DNA of 14,825 bases from UBA8110 sp964597275 (GTDB taxonomy: Bacteria > SAR324 > NAC60-12). This document shows, in pieces, positions 6,231 through 13,275 of this stretch. Made by a program: the position numbers and the translations under genes. The stretch spans positions 1-14,825 of the forward strand of contig CAZQXS010000092.1 in assembly GCA_964597275.1 (NCBI GenBank), read 5' to 3'. Below the pieces are notes generated by a model, which was not told the DNA's origin, ran no database searches, and saw nothing but the letters and a program-made list of their open reading frames with translations. Position 1 is the stretch's first letter. Each line of letters opens with the position of its first letter.

Positions 6231-7688
6231 ATGCCCATTTCTTCATCCGCATCCTCTCCTTCCTTCCACATGCCCCCGGAGGAGTTCCGCAAACAAGGCC
6301 ACGCGCTGATTGACTGGATCGCGGATTACTGGGATCGCATCGAATCACTGCCCGTGCTTTCGCAGGCACAGCCCGGAGACGTGCGCAAGGCGTTGCCCCC
6401 CCATCCTCCGGAGCAGGGCGAATCCTTCGAGGCGATGATGCAGGACGTGGAGCAGCACATCCTGCCCGGCATCACGCACTGGCAGTCGCCCAATTTCTTC
6501 GCGTTTTTTCCGGCGAACACCTCCGGCCCCTCGGTGTTGGGCGAACTGCTCTCCGCCGGGTTCGGGGTGCAGGGCATGATCTGGGCGACGAGTCCGGCCT
6601 GCACGGAACTGGAAACCCACGTCCTCGACTGGGTGGCGGAGATGCTCGACCTGCCGGGGAAATTCCAATCCTCCGGAGCGGGCGGTGGCGTGATTCAGGA
6701 TTCCGCCTCCAGCGCCGCACTCGTCGCGCTACTGGCCGCACGGGAGCGGACCACGCAGTTCGCCAGCAACGCTCGCGGCTGCGACGGCCAACTGACCGTG
6801 TACACCTCCTCGCAGGCGCACTCCTCCATCGAGAAGGGCGTGATGATTGCCGGAATCGGACGCGAGAACCTGCGGCTGGTGGACGTGGACGAGAATTACG
6901 CGATGGATGCGGAGGACTTGACCCGCAAGATCGAAGCGGACCTGCAAGCCGGGAAGACGCCCTGCTTTGTCACGGCCACCGTGGGCACCACCTCATCCAA
7001 CGCTCTGGACCCGCTACCCGCCATCGGGGAACTGTGCCAAAAGCACAACCTCTGGTTCCACATTGATGGGGCCATTTCCGGAACTTCGGCCCTTTGCCCG
7101 GAGTTCCGGCACTTGCTGGCGGGCATTGAACTCGCCGACAGTTTTTGCTTCAATCCGCACAAATGGCTGTTCACCAATTTCGACTGCGACTGCTTCTTCG
7201 TTGCCGATCGCTCCGCCTTGATCAAAACCCTCAGCATCCTGCCCGAGTACCTGCGCAATCAGGCCACTGAATCTGGAGCCGTGATTGATTACCGGGACTG
7301 GCAGATTCCGCTGGGTCGGCGTTTCCGGGCACTCAAGCTCTGGTTTGTGATCCGGCATTACGGGGTGGAGGGGCTGCGGCACCATGTGCGTCGGCACGTT
7401 GAACTCGCCCAGCAGTTTGCGGCTTGGGTCGAGGCCGACGAACAATTTGAATTGATGGCTCCCGCGCCGCTCAACCTCGTCTGCTTCCGGCACAAGGGCG
7501 GGGATGCGCTTAACCAGAAACTGCTGGACACGCTCAACCAAAGCGGCCAGCTCTACCTCACCCACACCAAGCTCCGGGACCAACTCACCCTGCGCATGAG
7601 CATCGGCCAAACCCACACCGAAGCCCGGCACGTCGAACAGGCCTGGCAACGCATCCGGGACACTGCCGCTACGCTTCAAGCCCCCTGA
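6231..7688 (+). CDS. PLP-dependent aromatic-L-amino-acid decarboxylase (group II)
   Basis: A 485-residue cytoplasmic enzyme of the DDC/tyrosine-tryptophan decarboxylase family at typical length. PLP-binding residues are K311 in FNPHKW (Schiff base), D279 in HIDG (pyridine nitrogen) and H197 in SSQAHSS (ring stacking). The GGGVIQDSASSAALVALLAAR stretch (about 151-171) is typical of the group. Y340 in PEYLRN occupies the mobile-loop position where Tyr supports decarboxylation; Phe marks aldehyde synthases. The loop continues ATESGAVIDYRDWQIPLGRR. The residue after the PLP aspartate is Gly where most relatives have Ala (HVDAAYAG in relatives, HIDGAISG here). I chose the ATG at 6231; the longer frame reaches back through a repeat and into PhyH 2 and is not family-like. 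The ribosome-binding site is weak. Product is likely an arylalkylamine such as tyramine or tryptamine. Confidence 0.9.
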   Translation: MPISSSASSPSFHMPPEEFRKQGHALIDWIADYWDRIESLPVLSQAQPGDVRKALPPHPPEQGESFEAMMQDVEQHILPGITHWQSPNFFAFFPANTSGPSVLGELLSAGFGVQGMIWATSPACTELETHVLDWVAEMLDLPGKFQSSGAGGGVIQDSASSAALVALLAARERTTQFASNARGCDGQLTVYTSSQAHSSIEKGVMIAGIGRENLRLVDVDENYAMDAEDLTRKIEADLQAGKTPCFVTATVGTTSSNALDPLPAIGELCQKHNLWFHIDGAISGTSALCPEFRHLLAGIELADSFCFNPHKWLFTNFDCDCFFVADRSALIKTLSILPEYLRNQATESGAVIDYRDWQIPLGRRFRALKLWFVIRHYGVEGLRHHVRRHVELAQQFAAWVEADEQFELMAPAPLNLVCFRHKGGDALNQKLLDTLNQSGQLYLTHTKLRDQLTLRMSIGQTHTEARHVEQAWQRIRDTAATLQAP

Positions 7689-7715
7689 GCAATTTCGGTT
7701 GATTGGCACTCACTT

Positions 7716-7798
7716 GTCATTCCCGCGCAGGCGGGAATCCAGACACACGGCCGTTTGCTCTGGATTCCGGGTCTGCGCTCCGCTGCGCCCGGAATGAC
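7716..7798. repeat. Composite palindromic repeat between convergent genes
   Basis: GTCATTCC at 7716-7723 is inverted as GGAATGAC at 7791-7798, closing an 83-base element. Inside are ATTCCCGC-gcag-GCGGGAAT and a second hairpin ATTCCGGG...CCCGGAAT, and GGAATCCAG pairs with CTGGATTCC. This is the widespread TCATTCCCGC...GCGGGAAT type of dispersed repeat. It sits between the converging ends of the decarboxylase and the phosphoesterase and may act as a two-way terminator or mRNA stabiliser. Confidence 0.8.
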
Positions 7799-7896
7799 GA
7801 TCTTGAATCCGTTCCCAAAAAACGAAGGTCAAGGGAAACTGCGCGGGTTGGGCGTTTCCGCATTGGGTCGCACCCTCACCTCAAAGGTGGTCTTGC

Positions 7897-7913
7897 GTCT
7901 TCAGTCTGAAGAC
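7897..7913. other. Perfect 8-bp inverted repeat across the phosphoesterase stop codon
   Basis: GTCTTCAG-T-CTGAAGAC is a perfect inverted repeat with a single-base centre. It includes the stop codon of the minus-strand phosphoesterase gene (7901-7903). No T-run follows on either strand, so it is not a standard terminator. It could be a protein-binding palindrome or chance. Confidence 0.35.
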
Positions 7914-9982
7914 TTGCCAATGACAATGAGGGGCGGCGTTATGCTTTCGGGAGCAGAAGCACTGGCGAGGCAGGCTGGCAAAGCGTCGCAGACCGCTCCG
8001 GAAAATCCGTTGATCCACTGCCTGCCGGGTTCGTTGGCCAACGTCCTTTCCATTTCCGCCAAGTGTGATTCTGTCGGTTGACGGTCACGGAAGTGGCACA
8101 ACGCCACTGACCCGGAGGCGGTAGCGGCGTGGAACACTGTCACGCCGTCCTGCTCGTAAGCGTGGGGATTCTGCGGTGCGTCCACACCCTCCAAGGCGGC
8201 ATGGAGGTTGCGGACGACATGGAATCCGGGCTGGGGGTTGTAGAGTCGGTCCACCACGCCTGACCTTGGAAAGTAGCCCCGGTCATTGTCGGCAAAGGTG
8301 TCGCAGAAAAAGGTGACACCGGAGTGCGCCCAACCGGAGAACACCGCTTCGGCCAGACGTTCGCAAAGCTGTTGCGGGTTCTGGACCGGATCTGCCGGAT
8401 TGTCTCCAGAGAGGCGCAGGTGAGCCGAGGCCCGGAGTCCGGTTTGGACCTCGATGTCCTGCGCAAGCTGCCCGGCTTGCCACGGGCTGTCGTCCTCAAG
8501 GCCGAGGCGCAGCACATAGCCCTGAAAATGCTCCCGGAGTTCCGGCTGTTCCAGCACATCGGCGATTGCTTCATCGCGGATCGTGAACCCGTGGTTGATG
8601 ACGTGGTAGTATTTTTTCTGAGTCCGGAGGATTTCCGCTTTGCTGCGCAGGGGCGAGAAAAACAGCGAAATCCCGGCTTTGGACAAGCTTCGCAACACCG
8701 CCGAATCCAATTCGTGGAGGCGACTCTGCGGCCAGGCAATTTCCCAGTTGCAGAGCAGTGAAAGGTGGGGCTGGATTTCCGCAAGCTGTGCGGCTTCCGG
8801 GGTGCCGAAGGAATAGGTCGTGAACTCAAAGCCGAGGTGCGCAAGGTCTTCCAGGCGACTGCGGCGCTTCGGCTCCAGCACATCGGAAAGCGGAACCCGG
8901 AGTTTGCGCACACCCATCTCCAGCAGCGCCATCAGCCCGTAGTCGTTGCGCACAGTCTTGCGGTCGAATTCGTCAAGCCCGCCGCTGGGCGGAACCTGCA
9001 CCCGCTCGGTCCAGTCCTGCCGCAAGTCGAAGCCCAACACAGTGCGCGGTCGCGGCGTTGCACTCGGCTGGACGGTGGCCACTGCCGGAACCGCTTGTGC
9101 GTCGGCATCAGCCTCTGTCCCGTAGGTCCGCACCACTTCCAGCGTGTGCCCCTGCTCGAAGACATGCACCACGAAGTAGCCGAGCTTTGGAGCGTCGTTG
9201 CGCCCATGCTCCGGCCCCGGCGGCACCCGGAACATCTCGCTGTAGTCCTGCCGAACAAAAGCTGTAGAAGGTGCAAGGTAACAGTCGCATCCGGCGTGGC
9301 GGTTGTACCAGAAGTTGTGAACGTGCCCGGCGAACAGTGCCTCGACCCCGGAATCCGTGATCAGTTGCAGGAGCCACTGCCGCCCGGACGCTCCAAGGTT
9401 ATCGTAATGCTCGGTTTCGGACTCGTCCGTCAGAAAGGGTGGATAGTGCGAGAACAGGAACACGCGCTCGCCTTGTAGCGAAGTCAGCGTGTCTTCCAGC
9501 CAGCGTTGCTGTTCCACTTCGAGCGGCAGCCCGGAGCCGATCACCTGAGCGTTGATGCCGAGGAACGTGATTCCGTCCTGTGAAACCCGGAAGTACTGCT
9601 CCCCGAAATGCTCCGTCCACGCATCAAGAAATTCCGGATTGACCGTGCCCGCCGGACCCCACGGAATGGGCTTGTCGCCCACGTCGTGGTTGCCCGGAAT
9701 CACGTGCAGCGGAGGCCGCAGGTGTTCCACTTGCTCAAAGAAGCGTCGGGCTGAATCGGCGTAGAGTTCACCCATCGAGGGCACCGGATGCACCACGTCT
9801 CCCAGATGGAACACGCGTGCGAGGTCACGGCGGTTGAGGTCGTGAATCACATGACGCAGGCGGCGGTTGGAGAGGCGGTTGACCTCGAACGGCGAGTTGC
9901 AGTCGGTCTCGTTCTGGTTGAGGTGCGTGTCGGCGATGACGGCAAAGGAAAACAGGCGCGGGCCTGCGGCTTTTTCAGGCAT
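7901..9982 (-). CDS. Calcineurin-like metallophosphoesterase fused to a large uncharacterised C-terminal domain
   Basis: A 693-residue protein with no signal peptide. Residues 1-290 are a calcineurin-type phosphoesterase with all metal motifs: D18 and H20 (ADTHLN), D62 (HLGDVV), N98-H99 (PGNHD), H179 (FSHYPP), and H220/H222 (AGHVHN). Such enzymes cleave phosphomono- or diesters with a two-metal centre. After a Pro/Ala/Thr-rich linker (about 295-312) come some 380 residues with alternating strand-helix pattern (KLRVPL, FEFTTYSF, LSLLCNWEIAW, GISLFFSPL, YVLRLGLED, THFFCDTF-like) that suggest a TIM-barrel-type fold. I do not recognise a named family there. The ATG start overlaps the end of tctA by 8 bases (an in-frame TTG lies four codons upstream), implying coupled translation. 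It is the last gene of the ROK-tctBA operon, so its substrate is probably what TctABC imports or a derivative. Confidence 0.85.
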   Translation of the reverse strand: MPEKAAGPRLFSFAVIADTHLNQNETDCNSPFEVNRLSNRRLRHVIHDLNRRDLARVFHLGDVVHPVPSMGELYADSARRFFEQVEHLRPPLHVIPGNHDVGDKPIPWGPAGTVNPEFLDAWTEHFGEQYFRVSQDGITFLGINAQVIGSGLPLEVEQQRWLEDTLTSLQGERVFLFSHYPPFLTDESETEHYDNLGASGRQWLLQLITDSGVEALFAGHVHNFWYNRHAGCDCYLAPSTAFVRQDYSEMFRVPPGPEHGRNDAPKLGYFVVHVFEQGHTLEVVRTYGTEADADAQAVPAVATVQPSATPRPRTVLGFDLRQDWTERVQVPPSGGLDEFDRKTVRNDYGLMALLEMGVRKLRVPLSDVLEPKRRSRLEDLAHLGFEFTTYSFGTPEAAQLAEIQPHLSLLCNWEIAWPQSRLHELDSAVLRSLSKAGISLFFSPLRSKAEILRTQKKYYHVINHGFTIRDEAIADVLEQPELREHFQGYVLRLGLEDDSPWQAGQLAQDIEVQTGLRASAHLRLSGDNPADPVQNPQQLCERLAEAVFSGWAHSGVTFFCDTFADNDRGYFPRSGVVDRLYNPQPGFHVVRNLHAALEGVDAPQNPHAYEQDGVTVFHAATASGSVALCHFRDRQPTESHLAEMERTLANEPGRQWINGFSGAVCDALPACLASASAPESITPPLIVIGKSSD

Positions 9983-11480
9983 GGTCGGTCTCAATGGCCG
10001 CTTCGGGTTTCCGTTGTTTGCGGTTGCTACGGATCAGGAACAGGATCGAGGCGAGCGTGAGTCCCCAGAAGAACCAGCAGATGCCGCTGCGCACGAGGAT
10101 GCCCAACTCACCTTCGGAGAGGATCATAGACTGCCGGAAGTTGTCCTCTAGCAGTGGGCCGAGAATGAAGGCGATCAGGAACGGCGGGGCTGGAAAGTGT
10201 AGCACCAGCATGAGGTAGCCCAGCACGCCCATGAGCAACATCACGAGAATGTCGAAGACGCTGTTGTTGATGGCGAAGGCTCCGAACATGCAGAAGATCA
10301 GCACGATGGGGTAGAGCAGGCGGTTCGGCACCTCGGCGATGCGGCTGATGGTGCGGATTGAGGCCTTGCCGATCACCAGCAGGTACGCGGAACTGAGCAT
10401 GATGCCGATGAAGAGTCCGTAGATCATCGTCAGGTTTTCGGTGAACATCACCGGCCCCGGACGTAGCCCGTGGATCATGAACGCCCCCAAAATCACCGCC
10501 GTGATCACATCCCCCGGAACCCCAAGCGCAAGCAACGGAATCATCGTGGCTCCGGCGACACCGTTGTTCCCGGCCTCGGCGGCAGCCACCCCTTCCAATT
10601 CACCCTTGCCGAAGTTCTCTGGCGTGTCTGAGGTGCGCCGCGCCTCGCTGTACGACAAGAAGGCCGACGGTGCCCCGCCGATGCCCGGCATCGCCCCCAG
10701 CGCGACCCCGATCAGGCTGCCTCGCAGGATCGAACGGAAGCAGCGCCTGAAGTCCGCGAAAGTGGCGCTGCCGCCCTTCATGAGGGCGGACTTCAGGCGC
10801 GGCCCCTCCTTTTTCGAGAAGAAGTCGAAGATTTCCGGGAGGGCGAAGAGGCCAATCAGCACCGGGATGAAGCTCAGCCCGCCCAGCAGGTTCCAGTTGT
10901 CGAAGATGAAGCGGTTGGTGCCATAGACCAAGTCCAGCCCGATGGTGGCGAACAGCAATCCCAGGCACGCCGAGGCCACGCCCTTGACGAGATGTTCTCC
11001 GGAGACCCCGGCGATGATCGTGAGGGAGAAGACGATCAGGGTGAAGAACTCAGGGGGGCCGAACTTGAGTGCGAAGCCCGCCAGCACTCCGGCCAGCAGG
11101 ATCAGCGAGAGGTTGGAGACGAAATCCGCAAAGCACGAGGCGTAGAGCGCCATGTCCAGTGCCCGCTTGGCCTCGCCCTTCTGTGTCATCGGATAGCCGT
11201 CCAGCACCGTACAGGACGCCGCCGGGGTTCCCGGAGCTTTGATCAGGATTGCGGTGATCGAGCCGCCGTACAGCCCGCCCTTGTAGATGCCGAGCAGCAG
11301 CAGAATGCCCGTGACGGGTTCCATCGTGAAGGTGAAGGGCAGGGCCAGGGCCACGCCCATCGGCGTGGTCATGCCCGGAATCGCCCCGACGAAGGTGCCA
11401 ATCAACACCCCCACAAACACGATCATGAGGTTCTGGACCGTCAGGAACAGCCCGAAGGCTTCAAGGATTTGCTCAGACAT
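9975..11480 (-). CDS. tctA: Tripartite tricarboxylate transporter, large membrane subunit TctA
   Basis: A 501-residue integral membrane protein with about 12 predicted helices, the usual size of TctA, which forms the translocation path of TTT secondary importers driven by an ion gradient. Diagnostic pieces are FVGAIPGMTTPMG, then YKGGLYGGSITAILIKAPGT, then the inverted-repeat counterpart GAMPGIGGAPSAFLSY with AAAEAGNNGVAGATMIPLL and LGVPGD. The paired PGM/PGIGG motifs reflect the internal duplication of this family. The C-terminal tail RSNRKQRKPEAAIE is cytoplasmic and charged. It lies 18 bp after tctB and overlaps the phosphoesterase start by 8 bases. TTT systems carry citrate, tartrate, terephthalate, nicotinate and other mostly carboxylate solutes; the ligand here is undetermined. 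Confidence 0.96.
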   Translation of the reverse strand: MSEQILEAFGLFLTVQNLMIVFVGVLIGTFVGAIPGMTTPMGVALALPFTFTMEPVTGILLLLGIYKGGLYGGSITAILIKAPGTPAASCTVLDGYPMTQKGEAKRALDMALYASCFADFVSNLSLILLAGVLAGFALKFGPPEFFTLIVFSLTIIAGVSGEHLVKGVASACLGLLFATIGLDLVYGTNRFIFDNWNLLGGLSFIPVLIGLFALPEIFDFFSKKEGPRLKSALMKGGSATFADFRRCFRSILRGSLIGVALGAMPGIGGAPSAFLSYSEARRTSDTPENFGKGELEGVAAAEAGNNGVAGATMIPLLALGVPGDVITAVILGAFMIHGLRPGPVMFTENLTMIYGLFIGIMLSSAYLLVIGKASIRTISRIAEVPNRLLYPIVLIFCMFGAFAINNSVFDILVMLLMGVLGYLMLVLHFPAPPFLIAFILGPLLEDNFRQSMILSEGELGILVRSGICWFFWGLTLASILFLIRSNRKQRKPEAAIETDHA

Positions 11481-11498
11481 GGCAAGTTCTGGAAAAGG

Positions 11499-11966
11499 TC
11501 AAATCCAGCCCTCAAAGATTCCCAGCGGAATCGGGATGCGGGCGATGTACACAAAGAAGCCGTAGAGCAACACGGGCACCCCCACACCAATCAGCAGGCT
11601 CAGCGGCCAGCGCCGCTCCCCGGCGAAGGTGGTGAGCAGCAGAATCGTGGCGATGCCCGGAAGCACCATGCCGCCTTCAGGGATGGCGAAGTAGAACAGG
11701 AAAAGCACGCCGATCACGAACAGCAGCCGGGGCAGGCGGCGCAGCCACGCCCCCACGCCCTCGCCCTCCAGCTTTCGGGAAGGCCGCACGATCATCAGCA
11801 CCCCCATCAGTCCGAACAGTGCCACAATGATGCGGGGCCACAAGTCCGGGGCCAGCGCGGCATTGTCAATTTGGCCGGGGCTGTCGATCCCCAACGGGAT
11901 GACCACGGTGAGCAGCAACACGGCAACCAACAAGACCGCAATTCCGGTGTAGCGTTCCTGATTCAT
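11499..11966 (-). CDS. tctB: Tripartite tricarboxylate transporter, small membrane subunit TctB
   Basis: A 155-residue hydrophobic protein with four to five membrane segments: about 8-26, 45-62, 78-94, 98-114 and 120-143. Size and layout match TctB, the poorly conserved small subunit of TTT importers that assembles with TctA in the inner membrane. Short segments such as PDLWPRIIVALFGLMGVLM and the helix-rich C-terminus are typical. Its ATG stands one base after the stop of the ROK regulator gene (TGA-A-ATG), and tctA follows 18 bp later, so regulator and transporter are translated from one message. Confidence 0.92.
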   Translation of the reverse strand: MNQERYTGIAVLLVAVLLLTVVIPLGIDSPGQIDNAALAPDLWPRIIVALFGLMGVLMIVRPSRKLEGEGVGAWLRRLPRLLFVIGVLFLFYFAIPEGGMVLPGIATILLLTTFAGERRWPLSLLIGVGVPVLLYGFFVYIARIPIPLGIFEGWI

Positions 11967-11967
11967 T

Positions 11968-13167
11968 TCAGACCTCCGATTGCTGGGTTGGAATCACCGA
12001 CCCCACTCGCCCCTTGACCAGGGCTTGGTAAATGGCCAGCGACTGCGCGGCCTCGTGGCTGGACATCGGGGAACAGCACAAGGTCTCCTGCACAAATCGC
12101 TCGCCAACCAGTTCGGCAAGCCGCTCCTGAACCGCCGAGAAAAATACGGGGCTTTCCCCCAGCGGCCCGGAGAGCAGGAGCCGTTCCGGATGCAGAAAGG
12201 CGTTGGCGGCGCTGATGGCAAATGCCAACGCCCGCCCCGCCCGTCGCAACGCGGCCACGGCCCTTTCCTCGTTTTGCCCCGCCTGCTCCAGAATCCCGAT
12301 CAGTGCCGTCGCCGGATCACTGGGCACCGGAACTCCTTGACCCCGCAGGTCTTCGATCACGGCCTGCCCGCCCGCACATTGGTCGAGACGGCAAAGCTTT
12401 GGTGAATCCTCCTGAGGAATCCAGAGCTTTTCCAGCAGTCCGGCATTGAATTCATGACTCCGCACGAGCCGCCCATCCACCAGCAGGCTGCACCCAATGC
12501 CCAGCGAAGCGTTGAACAGCACCACGTTGCCCTCTCCCTTGGTCGGGCCGAAGCCATGCGCGGTGAGGTTCTTGGCATTCGGAATGCTCTCCATGAAAAC
12601 TGGAAGGCCGAGCCGCTTGCGGAACACCTCGCCCACCGCAACGTTTTCCCAGCCCAAGGTGGGGGCCGAACGCACCACGCATGCCTCGGGATCCACCGCT
12701 CCGGTGATGGCGATTCCACAACTGATCAGCCGCTTCCGGTCAATGCCTGCTTCTGCGATCAGCGCATCTAGCTGCGCCGCACTTTCGGCCAGCACGGACT
12801 CCGGATCGCTCAGGTCGGAAAACTGTAGCTGGCGGCTCGCCAAGGGAGTGTTGGTGAGGTCCGCCACTACGATGTCTTGCCGGAAGGCGTTGAGCGCGAA
12901 TCCTGCCACATAGCATCCCGATGGCCGGACCCGTAGCCCGACCAAACGCCGTCCGCGTCGATTTTCGCGGGCGACTTCCTCCCCTTCCTCAATCAGGCCC
13001 GCATCCAGCAAGTCCCGTGTGATCCGTGAGACCGAAGCCGGGGTCAGACCCACGCGCTTGGCGATCTTCGCTCTTGGAACCGGACTCTTGAAGAGGATTT
13101 CCGCCAGCACCAGCCGTCGGTTGCGCTGGCCCAAGTCCTCGCGTGTGTTGATGAAGTCCAGAATCAT
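11968..13167 (-). CDS. ROK-family transcriptional regulator (NagC/XylR-like)
   Basis: A 399-residue repressor-type ROK protein. Residues 14-62 form a winged helix-turn-helix (RRLVLAEILFKSPVPRAKIA, then GLTPASVSRITRDLLDAGLI), followed by the two-lobed ROK domain (GIAITGAVD at 151-159, NASLGIG at 219-225, LLLSGPLGE at 330-338). The catalytic aspartate of ROK kinases is absent (PNAKNLTAHG where kinases have NDAN), as expected for a regulator. Unusually, the zinc/sugar motif (Glu-x-Gly-His plus CxCGxxGC) is also broken: only scattered C259 and C264 remain. The effector may therefore not be a typical sugar. Start is the ATG at 13167; the frame stays open much further upstream but through the control region and antisense to tctC. 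No clear Shine-Dalgarno. It opens the tctBA operon and diverges from tctC. Confidence 0.88.
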   Translation of the reverse strand: MILDFINTREDLGQRNRRLVLAEILFKSPVPRAKIAKRVGLTPASVSRITRDLLDAGLIEEGEEVARENRRGRRLVGLRVRPSGCYVAGFALNAFRQDIVVADLTNTPLASRQLQFSDLSDPESVLAESAAQLDALIAEAGIDRKRLISCGIAITGAVDPEACVVRSAPTLGWENVAVGEVFRKRLGLPVFMESIPNAKNLTAHGFGPTKGEGNVVLFNASLGIGCSLLVDGRLVRSHEFNAGLLEKLWIPQEDSPKLCRLDQCAGGQAVIEDLRGQGVPVPSDPATALIGILEQAGQNEERAVAALRRAGRALAFAISAANAFLHPERLLLSGPLGESPVFFSAVQERLAELVGERFVQETLCCSPMSSHEAAQSLAIYQALVKGRVGSVIPTQQSEV

Positions 13168-13185
13168 TTCGGAAACAGCATTTTT

Positions 13186-13208
13186 TAGTTGCTTACTGTA
13201 AGTAATTA
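13186..13208. promoter_or_regulatory. Palindromic operator-like site, probable ROK regulator box
   Basis: The core TTGCTTACTGTAAGTAA (13189-13205) is a 17-base palindrome with a single mismatched pair, and outer bases extend the symmetry. It overlaps the expected transcription start of the ROK-tctBA promoter and would also lie at or near the -35 zone of tctC. AT-rich palindromes of this type are normal for NagC/XylR-type regulators. Binding by the adjacent ROK protein is inferred from position. Confidence 0.65.
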
Positions 13209-13236
13209 TAGTAGAGTATAGCCACGGTGGTGTCAA
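13208..13236 (-). promoter_or_regulatory. Sigma-70-type promoter of the ROK-tctBA-phosphoesterase operon
   Basis: On the minus strand a perfect TTGACA (complement of 13231-13236) is followed after exactly 17 bases by TACTAT (complement of 13208-13213), matching the consensus -10 at four of six positions. The start site would fall near 13201, inside the palindrome, about 34 bases before the regulator ATG. This is a strong candidate for autorepression. Confidence 0.65.
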
Positions 13237-13275
13237 CCCACCTGTTTCATTCAACTTCAATCCGGAGAGATCAAA

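Noticed and set aside
7716..7798. CRISPR or insertion-sequence end
   Set aside because: It is a single composite palindrome of a known dispersed type, without spacers, transposase or target duplication.
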